Positions 7,709 through 15,570 of a stretch of DNA of 38,574 nucleotides are shown piece after piece. This DNA is from Chthoniobacterales bacterium (GTDB taxonomy: Bacteria; Verrucomicrobiota; Verrucomicrobiia; Chthoniobacterales; JACTMZ01), in the NCBI GenBank assembly GCA_021463515.1, contig JAJTYZ010000128.1:1-38574 (forward strand). Reading direction: 5' to 3'. The notes under the pieces are model-generated. The model saw only the letters and a list, made by a program, of their open reading frames with translations. It was not told where the DNA came from and did no database searches. The number at the start of each line of letters is the position of its first letter. The stretch's first letter is position 1. Made by a program: the position numbers and the translations under genes.

Positions 7709-7915
7709 ATGCGCACATTTACTGCCGTCGTCGAGAAATGCTTGGAAACTGGGCTTTTTGTTGGCTTTATACCCGGATTTCCCGGAGCCCACACTCAAGG
7801 CGATAGTCTTGACGAGCTACGGAGCAATCTTCAGGAAGTCATTTCCATGCTCATGGAAGACGGGATGCCTGAGTTGAAATCAGAATACATCGGGACTCAG
7901 CTTGTCACAGTATAA
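7709..7915 (+). CDS. HicB-like antitoxin, first copy
   Basis: 68 residues with the small HicB fold: strands TFTAVVEKC, GLFVGFIPGFPGAHTQGDS, then the helix DELRSNLQEVISMLMED. It lacks an added C-terminal DNA-binding domain. A hicA-like sequence follows within 5 bp but is interrupted by a stop, so this antitoxin may be orphaned. TAGAAT about 7 bp upstream could be a -10 box. The frame stays open upstream, but ATG 7709 best fits family length. Confidence 0.75.
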   Translation: MRTFTAVVEKCLETGLFVGFIPGFPGAHTQGDSLDELRSNLQEVISMLMEDGMPELKSEYIGTQLVTV

Positions 7916-7920
7916 CTATT

Positions 7921-8145
7921 ATGGCTCGTGTTCCCGTCCTCAAGCCGCATGAAGTCATGCGGACATTAAACAACCTCGGCTTTTCCCAGATACGCCAGAG
8001 AGGATCACATTGCTAATTTCGCCATTCAGATGGCCGTCAAACCACTGTTCCTGATCATCGTGGCAGAGATGTAGCACCACCCCTCCTTCGTCAAATCGCC
8101 AAGGACATCGGGATGACAATTGAAGACTTCATTGCCAACAGGTAA
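7921..8145 (+). pseudogene. hicA-like toxin gene with an internal stop
   Basis: Reading through one stop gives a HicA-like protein of 74 codons: PHEVMRTLNNLGF, then QIRQRGSHC, a TAA at 8014-8016, then FRHSDGRQTTVPDH and IAKDIGMTIEDFI. The frame is otherwise open from ATG 7921 to TAA 8145. HicA toxins are small double-stranded-RNA-binding-like ribonucleases whose catalytic His is the one in GSH. The stop falls two codons after that His, removing more than half the protein. The position directly after hicB is the usual location for its partner in a hicBA pair. Confidence 0.75.
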
Positions 8146-8192
8146 AGAGGCCGAGCAAGATTTGAGGAGAAGGCGAGAAGAGCTACGATCCG

Positions 8193-8232
8193 AATAGCAC
8201 GAAGACAAGGCGTGTTTGGGCAGAAAAACCTC
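8193..8232. repeat. Partial third copy of the palindromic repeat
   Basis: AATAGCACGAAGACAAGGCG matches the left terminus of the elements at 6382 and 7426 with few changes. The following bases lose similarity and no matching right end is found. It is probably a truncated relic or a diverged sub-family. Confidence 0.5.
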
Positions 8233-8310
8233 GGCAGCCACCTTCACAGGGCTTCGGCGCGCCAAGAGATGCCGATGCCACATTTTTTCGCTTTTTTAAT
8301 GCGCTGTCCC

Positions 8311-8457
8311 CTAGAGCTTGCCCAATGTTCCCAACTTGATCGCGAAGCTTGCAGGAGAGTGAATTTCCACACCTTCGATGATTCGACCGTAGAGCGGGCC
8401 AAAATGCGTCTTGTCGCCGGCGAGAAGAACATTGTATCCCCACCCTCTGCAGCGCGA
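8311..8457 (-). pseudogene. PIN-domain toxin remnant (3' end only)
   Basis: On the minus strand one frame reads RGWGYNVLLAGDKTHFGPL, then YGRIIEGVEIHSPASFAIKL, and ends at a TAG (8311-8313). This is the typical C-terminal part of a PIN-domain protein, with the conserved Asp in AGDKTHF and the late G-V-x-I-x-SP strand. The N-terminal two thirds are absent, and the first HicBA pair and the second hicB flank it. No start codon is evident, so it is called a remnant. It runs opposite to the other toxin-antitoxin genes here. Confidence 0.6.
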
Positions 8458-8467
8458 TAGTTCTCCC

Positions 8468-8686
8468 ATGAGCGAGATTATCTTCGAGGTAACCGAAGAT
8501 GAAGTTGACGGCGGTTACATCGCCACCGCCCTCGGTTATGCCATCGCCACGCAGGGTGAGACGATCGAGGAATTACGGGAGATGGTGCGCGATGCCGTGA
8601 GCTGTCATTTTGGCGACGGTACGGCTGGTTCAGCACCGAAAATTATCCGTCTGCACTTTGTGCGGGACGAGGCACTGGCCGTTTGA
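8468..8686 (+). CDS. HicB-like antitoxin, second copy
   Basis: 72 residues with a HicB/DUF1902-like fold: IIFEVTEDEVDGGYIATALG, then YAIATQGETIEELREMVRDAV and the closing strand KIIRLHFVRDE. ATG 8468 is preferred to the longer frame from 8411 because the upstream residues overlap the PIN remnant and do not fit the family. Its stop overlaps the TTG start of a broken hicA by 4 bp, the usual coupling. It differs greatly from the first hicB, so the two modules arrived separately rather than by recent duplication. Confidence 0.72.
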   Translation: MSEIIFEVTEDEVDGGYIATALGYAIATQGETIEELREMVRDAVSCHFGDGTAGSAPKIIRLHFVRDEALAV

Positions 8687-8930
8687 AAATTCCACGCAGC
8701 ATCAACGGATCCGACCTCGTCCGCACCCTGCGCGTGCTTGGCTATGAACGGGTGAGGTAGGCAGGCTCTCATATCCGCCTCACCACAACGATCAACGGCA
8801 TCCATCACGTCACACCGTCCCCGCACATCGCCCCCTCAAGGCTGGAACCCTTCTCGGCGGCGTACTGAAGCCTGTAGCTGTGCACCACAAACTCACCGTT
8901 GAGGAATTACTTAAAAAACTCGACTTGTAA
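8683..8930 (+). pseudogene. hicA-like toxin gene with stop and frameshift
   Basis: Starting at TTG 8683 the frame reads KIPRSINGSDLVRTLRVLGY and ERVR, then TAG where HicA proteins usually have Q before x-GSH. It continues AGSHIRLTTTINGIHHVTPSP. After HIAP the frame changes: the next frame gives LKAGTLLGGVLKPVAVHHK and LTVEELLKKLDL to TAA at 8930. So there is one nonsense change (CAG to TAG is the simplest) and one net frameshift. The toxin should be inactive unless both are sequencing errors. Confidence 0.75.
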
Positions 8931-9104
8931 TCGTTGATTCGGCGTTTATGGCAATCCATGCCCCATTTTTTGCATTTTTCTAAACAGGCCGCACCAGAGG
9001 AATATCAAGAAACCATGACCTCATTTGCTGCAAAGTGTGGTGCGCTTTGGGTGACCGGCGACAGTTGACGAACCATGAGAGCGAGTCTGCATCCACTCCC
9101 GCCG

Positions 9105-9131
9105 TCTGTCAAGAATTGTTGACTGACCCCA
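9105..9131. repeat. 27-bp direct repeat, copy A
   Basis: TCTGTCAAGAATTGTTGACT followed by GACCCCA. The identical sequence recurs at 9307-9333. The inner GTCAAGAATTGTTGAC is a near-palindrome. Weaker similarity extends about 45 bp to the left of each copy (GTTGACGA, GAGAG). Units with a TTGACA/TGACCCC flavour are common intergenic repeats in some genomes; the exact class is not identified. Confidence 0.6.
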
Positions 9132-9306
9132 ATGGCCCGCTCTTCTCACAGCACTCCCCGAGCGTCCGCAAAAACCTGCGCCGACCCTCGTCATCCTCCG
9201 AATCCGTTCGCCACGATCCTCGCGGCACATAACGTGATAAAATGCTCCAGCAAACTCAATGCGCGGTTGACGAGCGACGAGAGTAAGCCTATTTTAACCT
9301 CCACCA

Positions 9307-9333
9307 TCTGTCAAGAATTGTTGACTGACCCCA
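9307..9333. repeat. 27-bp direct repeat, copy B
   Basis: Identical to 9105-9131 and in the same orientation, 202 bp downstream. After the repeat the two copies continue similarly for a few bases (AATGGC against TTGGC). Confidence 0.6.
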
Positions 9334-9868
9334 TTGGCTTTCCGTGAATTTGAGCGAGGGTGCTTGAGTCAAATTCATACGGAATTACGAGCGTACGCAG
9401 AGAAATTTTCGAGAATTTCTGCCAAGGTAAAAATCAATTTCTGGGCTATGTAAATTTTTTTTCGAGTTCAGCCACTCGTTCAACTCGCAAGCTTCGCATC
9501 GAACTTAAATCCTCGTTGAGGTAGTGCTACGAATGACACTAAAGGGGCTAAATAGCGAAAGGCAATTTTTGAGATGCTATGAATTTCCGTGTTGTCATTA
9601 AGGCATGAAGCGACCTCCGCTTTCCTCCATTTTCCGAAACTCGTTCTGCATGGGTGCCACGTAATAAAATGTGTTAACCAACTCAAGGAAAAATCGAGAG
9701 TGGTGAGAGTTTGGGACGAGGGGAGGCGGAAAATCTCTGAAAATAAAGGCGCTGAAATTCCTCCCGTTTCCAGTGCCTGATGGTTCTCCGTTCGGTTTCG
9801 CCATTCGAGGCAACCAAGGCCAACCCCAAATCGAACCGGAGAATTCTGCCCGCTCGATTTTTAGGAAG

Positions 9869-10639
9869 TTATTCTTTGGGATATGTTATATAAACAATAG
9901 CGCATCCATCTAATACAGCCGCATCATAATATTTCTTGTATTTTGGAGAAAAAGTATTTCGAGTACAGAAGTAAGATTCTATAATAGCAGCCGAATACCA
10001 GCCCTCACTCCGTATTATGCGGCGTGCCAAAGTTTCGGCTTCATGAATACTGCTGTGTTTAATCCAGCAGCGTACATAGGCACCACCATAACAATCAAGC
10101 TCGGTCGCGTCAGAAAATGGGTAAGCTTCTATGCCTACGAGAATTATTTTTTTCTGACTATCGTTCTTAGATTTTGGTTGCCGCAGAACTTCCCAGAACT
10201 CTAACTGACTTGGGGATAGAGAACTATCGGGTAAATTGGTTCGAGGCTCTGGCTGATTGAAATCGGCAACTTCACCTCGCTTATCATACAGCAACGCACT
10301 GTTAATAATGTCATTGACATCCGGTTGTACCGCAAGGTTACAATCTGGCAAATGGGAAAAATATTTATAAAGTTCATATATAAGCTTTTCGCTTATAAGC
10401 ATTTTTTCTCTTCCAACAACTAAAATATCCCCAATATTCAACTTTTCCTTATAGAAGAATAAAAATTGTAGAGAATTCCAAAAACGAATCATGCGATCGT
10501 TAGCATCCTGAGGATACATACGAGCAAACCAACGCTCTAAAAATATATCTTTTGTAACTTCAATGGAATTTGGGTCGTATCTGCCATACTCTTCAAAATC
10601 ATTTTTCCATTGAGCATAGGTGTAATTAGGTGTGGGCAT
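9869..10639 (-). CDS. Hypothetical protein, second gene of a nuclease pair
   Basis: 256 residues, no signal peptide or membrane segment, so probably cytoplasmic. The N-terminal ~115 residues are rich in aromatic and charged residues and look helical. A Pro/Ser linker follows around 130-155, then a compact C-terminal domain with the pattern YVRCWIKHSSIHEAETLARR, EGWYSAAIIES, then YYDAAVLDGCAIVYITYP. That C-terminal pattern reminds me of a widespread small domain of unknown function, but I cannot name it with confidence. The gene lies 36 bp downstream of a predicted PD-(D/E)XK nuclease on the same strand, and both are clearly more AT-rich than the surrounding genes, suggesting joint acquisition. 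A role as regulator, sensor or immunity partner of the nuclease is only inference. Confidence 0.6.
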   Translation of the reverse strand: MPTPNYTYAQWKNDFEEYGRYDPNSIEVTKDIFLERWFARMYPQDANDRMIRFWNSLQFLFFYKEKLNIGDILVVGREKMLISEKLIYELYKYFSHLPDCNLAVQPDVNDIINSALLYDKRGEVADFNQPEPRTNLPDSSLSPSQLEFWEVLRQPKSKNDSQKKIILVGIEAYPFSDATELDCYGGAYVRCWIKHSSIHEAETLARRIIRSEGWYSAAIIESYFCTRNTFSPKYKKYYDAAVLDGCAIVYITYPKE

Positions 10640-10675
10640 CAGCGTTGTTAAATGCTAATATATTGCATAGAGCAC

Positions 10676-11680
10676 TTAAGCAGCCCAAGCTTTGAAAAGT
10701 TCGTCGAAGGATAAAAAGCGCTTATTCAAATAGCCTTTCCCTTTTTGAAGATACCTCTTTTGAACTGGCGGCGTGAAAACAAGGCGTGGTTCTTCGAGAA
10801 AGAGAAATGTTCGCTTGATGTTTTTAGTCCAATCCCAGCCCTCGTGTTTTTTTAACTTAGTGATTTCCTCTTTATTTGCTTTAAACCATGCCTTACCGCG
10901 AATGGTTTTTATGCTATCACAGAAATCATCCCAATTATCGATAGTCGTTATTTGTTTTATACGAGAAATATAGCTTATGCCAACATGAATCCCGGGAAGG
11001 GTTTTTGCGAGGAACTGACCAAAATGTGGAGCGAAGTAGTTGGCACGCGCAATACGACTATTCTTTTCATACAAACAACCATATAGCCAATTCTTAAGAA
11101 AAAGCGTTAGAGTCACAGATTCATTGATTTCACGAGCATATATTTCGACGGATTCGTGTTCTTTAATCATATTATATCTTTCTAGGTAGTTTAAAAGGTC
11201 TTCGGCAATAAAGCGAACTTTAGGGTTGGCCTTTCCATTGAGCTTTCGCAGCAATTTGGCGAGTTCTTCCCAATGTACATAACGAATACGGTTTTGGCGC
11301 ATCTGATTTGTAGAAGCTTGGTGGGAGCTGAGCAACACTGCCCATTTTTGTCCGATATATTTCTTTGCTTGTTTCCATGCGTCTGTTGCATCGATCTTAG
11401 CTTCGATAACACCAATACCCTTAGTCGTCTCGACAAGAATATCAGAACGATTCATATCATGATAATTTTCAAGTCTAACGGTTTGAGGGACGCCGGAAAA
11501 TCTAAATAATTCAAGAAATGGCTGTATATCGAGGGCCATCAAATAGCCAAGCAGTGCGGTAACTCGCGTTTCCTTGATGCCGCCTCCGAACGCACCAGCT
11601 AGTGAAGTCACGAGCCCCTCACCTCGCAGGAGGTCGATTCGTTCACTCTCGCCCAAATCAGGTATAAATTTTGTGTTCAC
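10676..11680 (-). CDS. Predicted PD-(D/E)XK nuclease-fold protein
   Basis: 334 residues, no membrane segment. The first ~130 residues fit a PD-(D/E)XK core: E37 in helix 1 (KETRVTALLGYL), D80 (RSDILVET), the E93-A-K95 strand (GVIEAKID) and Q104 in the next helix (WKQAKKYIG). This is the order of catalytic and substrate-binding residues in the superfamily. The remaining ~200 residues are Lys/aromatic-rich and not recognised; they may recognise nucleic acid or a partner. It begins with GTG, with AGGTAGAG some 9 nt upstream. Base composition is AT-rich beside the dcw genes. Similar stand-alone nucleases are common in phage-defence loci, so a defence role with the following gene is plausible but unproven. 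Confidence 0.6.
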   Translation of the reverse strand: MNTKFIPDLGESERIDLLRGEGLVTSLAGAFGGGIKETRVTALLGYLMALDIQPFLELFRFSGVPQTVRLENYHDMNRSDILVETTKGIGVIEAKIDATDAWKQAKKYIGQKWAVLLSSHQASTNQMRQNRIRYVHWEELAKLLRKLNGKANPKVRFIAEDLLNYLERYNMIKEHESVEIYAREINESVTLTLFLKNWLYGCLYEKNSRIARANYFAPHFGQFLAKTLPGIHVGISYISRIKQITTIDNWDDFCDSIKTIRGKAWFKANKEEITKLKKHEGWDWTKNIKRTFLFLEEPRLVFTPPVQKRYLQKGKGYLNKRFLSFDELFKAWAA

Positions 11681-11742
11681 GTATTTTACGCTCTACCTGT
11701 AAAAAACGAAGCCAGTTACCACTCGGATTTTTAGAAATGTCC

Positions 11743-14316
11743 CTATTTTTTCCGAAACTCCAAATGATCTTTCTCCACTTCCGCCACGAGGGTGTCGCCT
11801 TCGGTGAATTGGCCTTCTAGGAGGGCGGTGCTTAGGGGGTTTAGGATTTGTTGTTGGATGACTCGCTTTAGGGGGCGGGCACCGTACGCCGGGTCGTAGC
11901 CTTCTTTGGCTAGGAACTTTTTGGCTTTGTCGGTCAGCTCTAGGCGGATGTTTTGTTGCTCTAGGCGTTTGAGGAGGCGTTGGAGTTGGATTTCTACAAT
12001 GCTTCCGATTTCTTTGTCGGTGAGGCGGTCGAAGATGATGGTTTCGTCCACGCGGTTGAGGAATTCGGGGCGGAAGTGTCCGCGCAGGGCTTCCATGACG
12101 CGGCGGTTGCGTTCGTCCACGGGGAGGTCTTCCATGATGAACTGGCTGCCGATGTTCGACGTCATGATGATGACGGTGTTTTTGAAATCTACGGTGCGGC
12201 CTTGTCCGTCGGTGATGCGGCCGTCGTCAAGGACTTGGAGGAGGACGTTGAAGACATCGCCGTGGGCTTTTTCTACTTCGTCGAAGAGGACGACGGAGTA
12301 GGGGCGGCGGCGGACGGCTTCGGTGAGTTGTCCGCCTTCGTCATAGCCGACATAGCCCGGAGGGGCACCGATGAGGCGGGCGACGGTGTGTTTTTCCATG
12401 TACTCGCTCATGTCGAGGCGGATGATGGCGTTCTCGCTGTCGAAGAGGAATTCGGCAAGGGCTTTGCAGAGTTCGGTTTTGCCGACGCCGGTGGGGCCGA
12501 GGAACATGAAGGAGCCGATGGGGCGGTTTTCGTCCTGCAGGCCGGCGCGGGCGCGACGAACGGCGTTGGAGACGGACTTGATGGCTTGGGGTTGTCCGAC
12601 GACGCGCTCCATGAGGCGTTCTTCCATTTTGACGAGTTTCTGGCGTTCGCCTTCTTGGAGGCGGGAAACAGGGATGCCAGTCCAGGAGGCGACGACTTTG
12701 GAGACATCTTCCTCGGTGACTTCCTCGCGCAGGAGTTGTCCGCCACCCTCGGCGGCGAGTTTTTTATTATGCTCTTCGAGCTGGGCGGTGAGATTGGGGA
12801 TTTGTCCGTATTGGATTTCGCTGGCTTTGGCGTAGTCGCCTTGGCGTTGGGCGGCTTCGAGCTGGTTGCGAAGGTCTTCGATTTGTTCGGCGAGTTTGCG
12901 GGATTCGGCGACTTGTTTTTTTTCGTTCTGCCACTGAGCCTTGAGTTTCGAACCGCTTTCTTTGAGATCGGCGAGTTCTTTTTCTAATTTAGCGAGGCGT
13001 TCCTTGCTGGCGGCGTCCTTTTCTTTTTTGAGGGCGGCCTTTTCCATTTCGGACTGCATGATTTCGCGCTCGAGTTTGTCGAGTTCGGTGGGCATGGAAT
13101 CCAACTCGATTTTGAGGCGGGAGGCGGCTTCATCAATGAGGTCCACGGCTTTATCCGGCAGGAAACGGTCGCTGATGTAGCGGTCGCTGAGGATGGCGGC
13201 GGCGACAAGAGCGGAGTCTTGGATGCGCACGCCGTGGTGAACTTCGTAGCGTTCTTTAAGTCCGCGCAAAATGGCAATCGTATCCTCCACACTGGGTTCA
13301 TTAACCATTACGGGTTGGAACCGACGTTCCAAAGCGGCATCCTTCTCAATATACTTGCGGTATTCATCGAGGGTGGTGGCACCGATGGTGCGCAATTCTC
13401 CCCGCGCCAACTGCGGCTTGAGCATATTTGACGCATCCGCGGAACCCTCCGACGCCCCTGCACCCACGATGGTGTGAAGCTCATCAATGAAGAGGATGAT
13501 TTGCCCTTCGGAAGAAGTGACTTCCTTAAGAAAGGCCTTAAGTCGTTCCTCGAACTCTCCACGAAACTTTGCGCCCGCGATCATCGCTCCAATATCCATC
13601 GCAATAAGCTTTTTATTTTTGAGAGAATCGGGGACATCGCCGCTGACAATGCGGCGGGCGAGACCCTCGACGATGGCTGTTTTACCGACGCCTGGCTCGC
13701 CGATGAGCACAGGATTATTTTTGGTGCGGCGTGAGAGCACCTGCATCGTGCGGCGAATTTCGTCGTCACGTCCAATCACCGGATCAATTTTCCCGCGTTG
13801 AGCCAGCTCGGTGAGATCACGTCCGTATTTTTGCAAGGTCTGATATTTTTCCTCGGGATTTTGATCGGTGACGCGTTGTGACCCGCGCACTTCGACCAAG
13901 GCTTTCATCAACGCATCGTAATCTGCACCATCTTCCTTGAGCAGGTGCCCTGCGGCATCCGATGATTTAGATAGAGCGAGAAGATAATGTTCCGCACTGA
14001 GATATTCATCCTTTAGCTGCGTCATGATGCCTTCCGCTGCATCAATTGTTTTGCGAAGATCGTTGCCGAGATGCGGTTGACCAGACACACCGGAAACCTT
14101 GGGGCGACGCGCTAATTCTGCTTGCAGCTTCTCCAACAACCGAGCTGTGGAAGCACCTACTTTTTGCAAAAGGGGAATCGCAACGCCATCCGATTGTTGA
14201 AGAAGTGCAAGAAGAAAATGCTCATTGGCAATCTCCTGTTGCGAGAGTTTGCTTGCAATATCCGCAGCGGCATTAAGAGCCTCCTGCATTTTTTGAGTAA
14301 AACGATCCGGTCTCAT
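11743..14316 (-). CDS. clpB: ATP-dependent disaggregase ClpB
   Basis: 857 residues, full ClpB length. Order of domains: two Clp_N repeats (1 to about 145), AAA+ NBD1 with Walker A GEPGVGKT at 206-213 and the [11 protein letters not shown] Walker B block, the long coiled-coil middle domain (about 400-520, rich in E/K/Q), and NBD2 with GPTGVGKT near 610 and [11 protein letters not shown]. The C-terminal small domain ends the protein. The middle domain separates it from ClpA and ClpC. With DnaK it rescues aggregated proteins in the cytoplasm. It follows ftsZ by 18 bp, unusual company for a heat-shock gene; a consensus -10 box lies in the gap. No CIRCE-type inverted repeat is seen. A long open frame antisense to the 3' part is a shadow. 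Confidence 0.97.
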   Translation of the reverse strand: MRPDRFTQKMQEALNAAADIASKLSQQEIANEHFLLALLQQSDGVAIPLLQKVGASTARLLEKLQAELARRPKVSGVSGQPHLGNDLRKTIDAAEGIMTQLKDEYLSAEHYLLALSKSSDAAGHLLKEDGADYDALMKALVEVRGSQRVTDQNPEEKYQTLQKYGRDLTELAQRGKIDPVIGRDDEIRRTMQVLSRRTKNNPVLIGEPGVGKTAIVEGLARRIVSGDVPDSLKNKKLIAMDIGAMIAGAKFRGEFEERLKAFLKEVTSSEGQIILFIDELHTIVGAGASEGSADASNMLKPQLARGELRTIGATTLDEYRKYIEKDAALERRFQPVMVNEPSVEDTIAILRGLKERYEVHHGVRIQDSALVAAAILSDRYISDRFLPDKAVDLIDEAASRLKIELDSMPTELDKLEREIMQSEMEKAALKKEKDAASKERLAKLEKELADLKESGSKLKAQWQNEKKQVAESRKLAEQIEDLRNQLEAAQRQGDYAKASEIQYGQIPNLTAQLEEHNKKLAAEGGGQLLREEVTEEDVSKVVASWTGIPVSRLQEGERQKLVKMEERLMERVVGQPQAIKSVSNAVRRARAGLQDENRPIGSFMFLGPTGVGKTELCKALAEFLFDSENAIIRLDMSEYMEKHTVARLIGAPPGYVGYDEGGQLTEAVRRRPYSVVLFDEVEKAHGDVFNVLLQVLDDGRITDGQGRTVDFKNTVIIMTSNIGSQFIMEDLPVDERNRRVMEALRGHFRPEFLNRVDETIIFDRLTDKEIGSIVEIQLQRLLKRLEQQNIRLELTDKAKKFLAKEGYDPAYGARPLKRVIQQQILNPLSTALLEGQFTEGDTLVAEVEKDHLEFRKK

Positions 14317-14325
14317 ATCACCGGC

Positions 14326-14334
14326 ATTATAGCA
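14326..14334 (-). promoter_or_regulatory. Extended -10 box before clpB
   Basis: On the minus strand TGCTATAAT (an extended -10) sits 9 bp before the clpB ATG and just after the ftsZ stop. The -35 region is weak. If used, transcription would start at or within a few bases of the ATG, giving a nearly leaderless clpB message separate from the dcw operon. Confidence 0.4.
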
Positions 14335-15570
14335 CTATTTTAACGGCAACCGCATACGAATATATGTGGGAATATCAAGGTCTTGGCCTTCCACCATCGT
14401 AGGGTCGAGGTCTTTGAAACGTCCGCGATGAGCGTCATCTAAGGGCAATTCATCCTGCTCAGGGCGAGATGATGATGTGCGCGTGCCTTTGCGATTCGCC
14501 GTGTCCTTGGCAGATTTAGCAGCACCCTCGCTGCTAGCTTCATGACTCTCATCGGCCATTTCCTCGGAATCTGTCTCTCCCTCCGCCACAGCCTTCGCCG
14601 ATGCAGAGGCCCAGATTGTCACCCCCACTTCATCTGTAGCACGCGGATCGGTGGCAACACCGAGAAACACCTGAGACGCACGGCCTACATGACGAGAAAC
14701 TTCGTTCAAAATCTTCTGCATTTCTTCAAATCGAAGGGAGTGATCGCCGGAAATATGGAGAAGTACATTTCCCGACTCGGTAAGTACTTTTCCCTCGTTT
14801 AACAAAGGACTTTGCAAGGCTTGTTTGACTGCAGTCGATGCACGATCGGCACCGTGACCCGATCCATAGCCAAACTGACACCGCGCCTCCGTACTGCGAA
14901 AAAGTGGTAAAATTTCGTCAAGGCCCACATGGAAAAGGGACGGCAAGGAGAGCAAGCGTAAGATGGCATGCACAGCATCGGCAAGGATGACGGTTGCCGT
15001 TTGCAGAGATTCCACAAGAGGGGCGTTTGCAGCGGCCACGTCGCCCATTCGGTCATTTTCGAAGCAAATCACCGCAGCACATTCCTTCCCAAGTTGAGAA
15101 AGGGCAGCTTCCGCCTGCTCACGGCGTTTTACGCCTTCACCGGCAAAAGGCAGGGTCACCACAGCCAACACCACAGCACCGTCTTTCGCTGCTTCTCGGG
15201 CTATAATCGGCACAGTACCAGACCCTGTTCCTCCCCCTAATCCGGCACAAATTATCACAATTTGAGCATCCTCACATTCGGCGCGAATTTCATCCAGCTG
15301 CTCATGCGCTGCAGCCTCTCCCGTCGCAGGATCGCCACCCGCTCCGAGGCCTCGCACAACACCGCGGCCAATTTGCAATTTGCGCGATGCTGATGATTGA
15401 AGGAGAGCCTGCGCATCGGTATGAATGGCGACAAATTCTGCAAAGGCGTCATTTTTCTGCGCCAATACATCGAGCAATCTCAAGCCTGCTCCGCCTACAC
15501 CAATCACCTTGCAAGAAACGATGGGAGCAATCGGCGTGGTCAAATGTTCGTTGGAGCCGAGAGTTATCAT
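14335..15570 (-). CDS. ftsZ: Cell division GTPase FtsZ, divergent
   Basis: 411 residues. The tubulin signature GGGTGSG is at 112-118, the first glycine loop is GVGGAGLRLLD (usual form GVGGGGGNAV), and the C-terminal peptide DIPTYIRMR, which binds FtsA, is kept after a ~70-residue Ser/Glu-rich linker. The T7 loop that supplies catalysis to the next subunit in the filament is changed: where E. coli has NVDFAD, this protein has HVGLDE (214-219), so the Asn and both Asp are not at their normal positions. GTP binding and polymerisation should remain, but hydrolysis may be slow or differently catalysed. Verrucomicrobial FtsZ proteins are known to be unusually divergent. Start ATG overlaps the ftsA stop by 4 bp. 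Confidence 0.93.
   Translation of the reverse strand: MITLGSNEHLTTPIAPIVSCKVIGVGGAGLRLLDVLAQKNDAFAEFVAIHTDAQALLQSSASRKLQIGRGVVRGLGAGGDPATGEAAAHEQLDEIRAECEDAQIVIICAGLGGGTGSGTVPIIAREAAKDGAVVLAVVTLPFAGEGVKRREQAEAALSQLGKECAAVICFENDRMGDVAAANAPLVESLQTATVILADAVHAILRLLSLPSLFHVGLDEILPLFRSTEARCQFGYGSGHGADRASTAVKQALQSPLLNEGKVLTESGNVLLHISGDHSLRFEEMQKILNEVSRHVGRASQVFLGVATDPRATDEVGVTIWASASAKAVAEGETDSEEMADESHEASSEGAAKSAKDTANRKGTRTSSSRPEQDELPLDDAHRGRFKDLDPTMVEGQDLDIPTYIRMRLPLK

Larger units (their letters stand above)
8931..9868. other. Long non-coding stretch with relic repeats
   Basis: No convincing gene is seen on either strand. The stretch holds two copies of a 27-bp direct repeat, weaker flanking similarity around them, and a ~25-bp T-rich stretch near 8957 that resembles one near 8274 beside the PIN remnant. 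Short open frames here are Ser/Pro/Arg-rich and look random. It reads as decayed mobile or toxin-antitoxin DNA. Confidence 0.5.

Noticed and set aside
11980-12987. A 335-codon plus-strand open frame opposite clpB
   Set aside because: It mirrors the GC-skewed codons of clpB, is dominated by Asp/Glu/Phe/Gly/Ala, and has no recognisable domain; clpB itself is certain.
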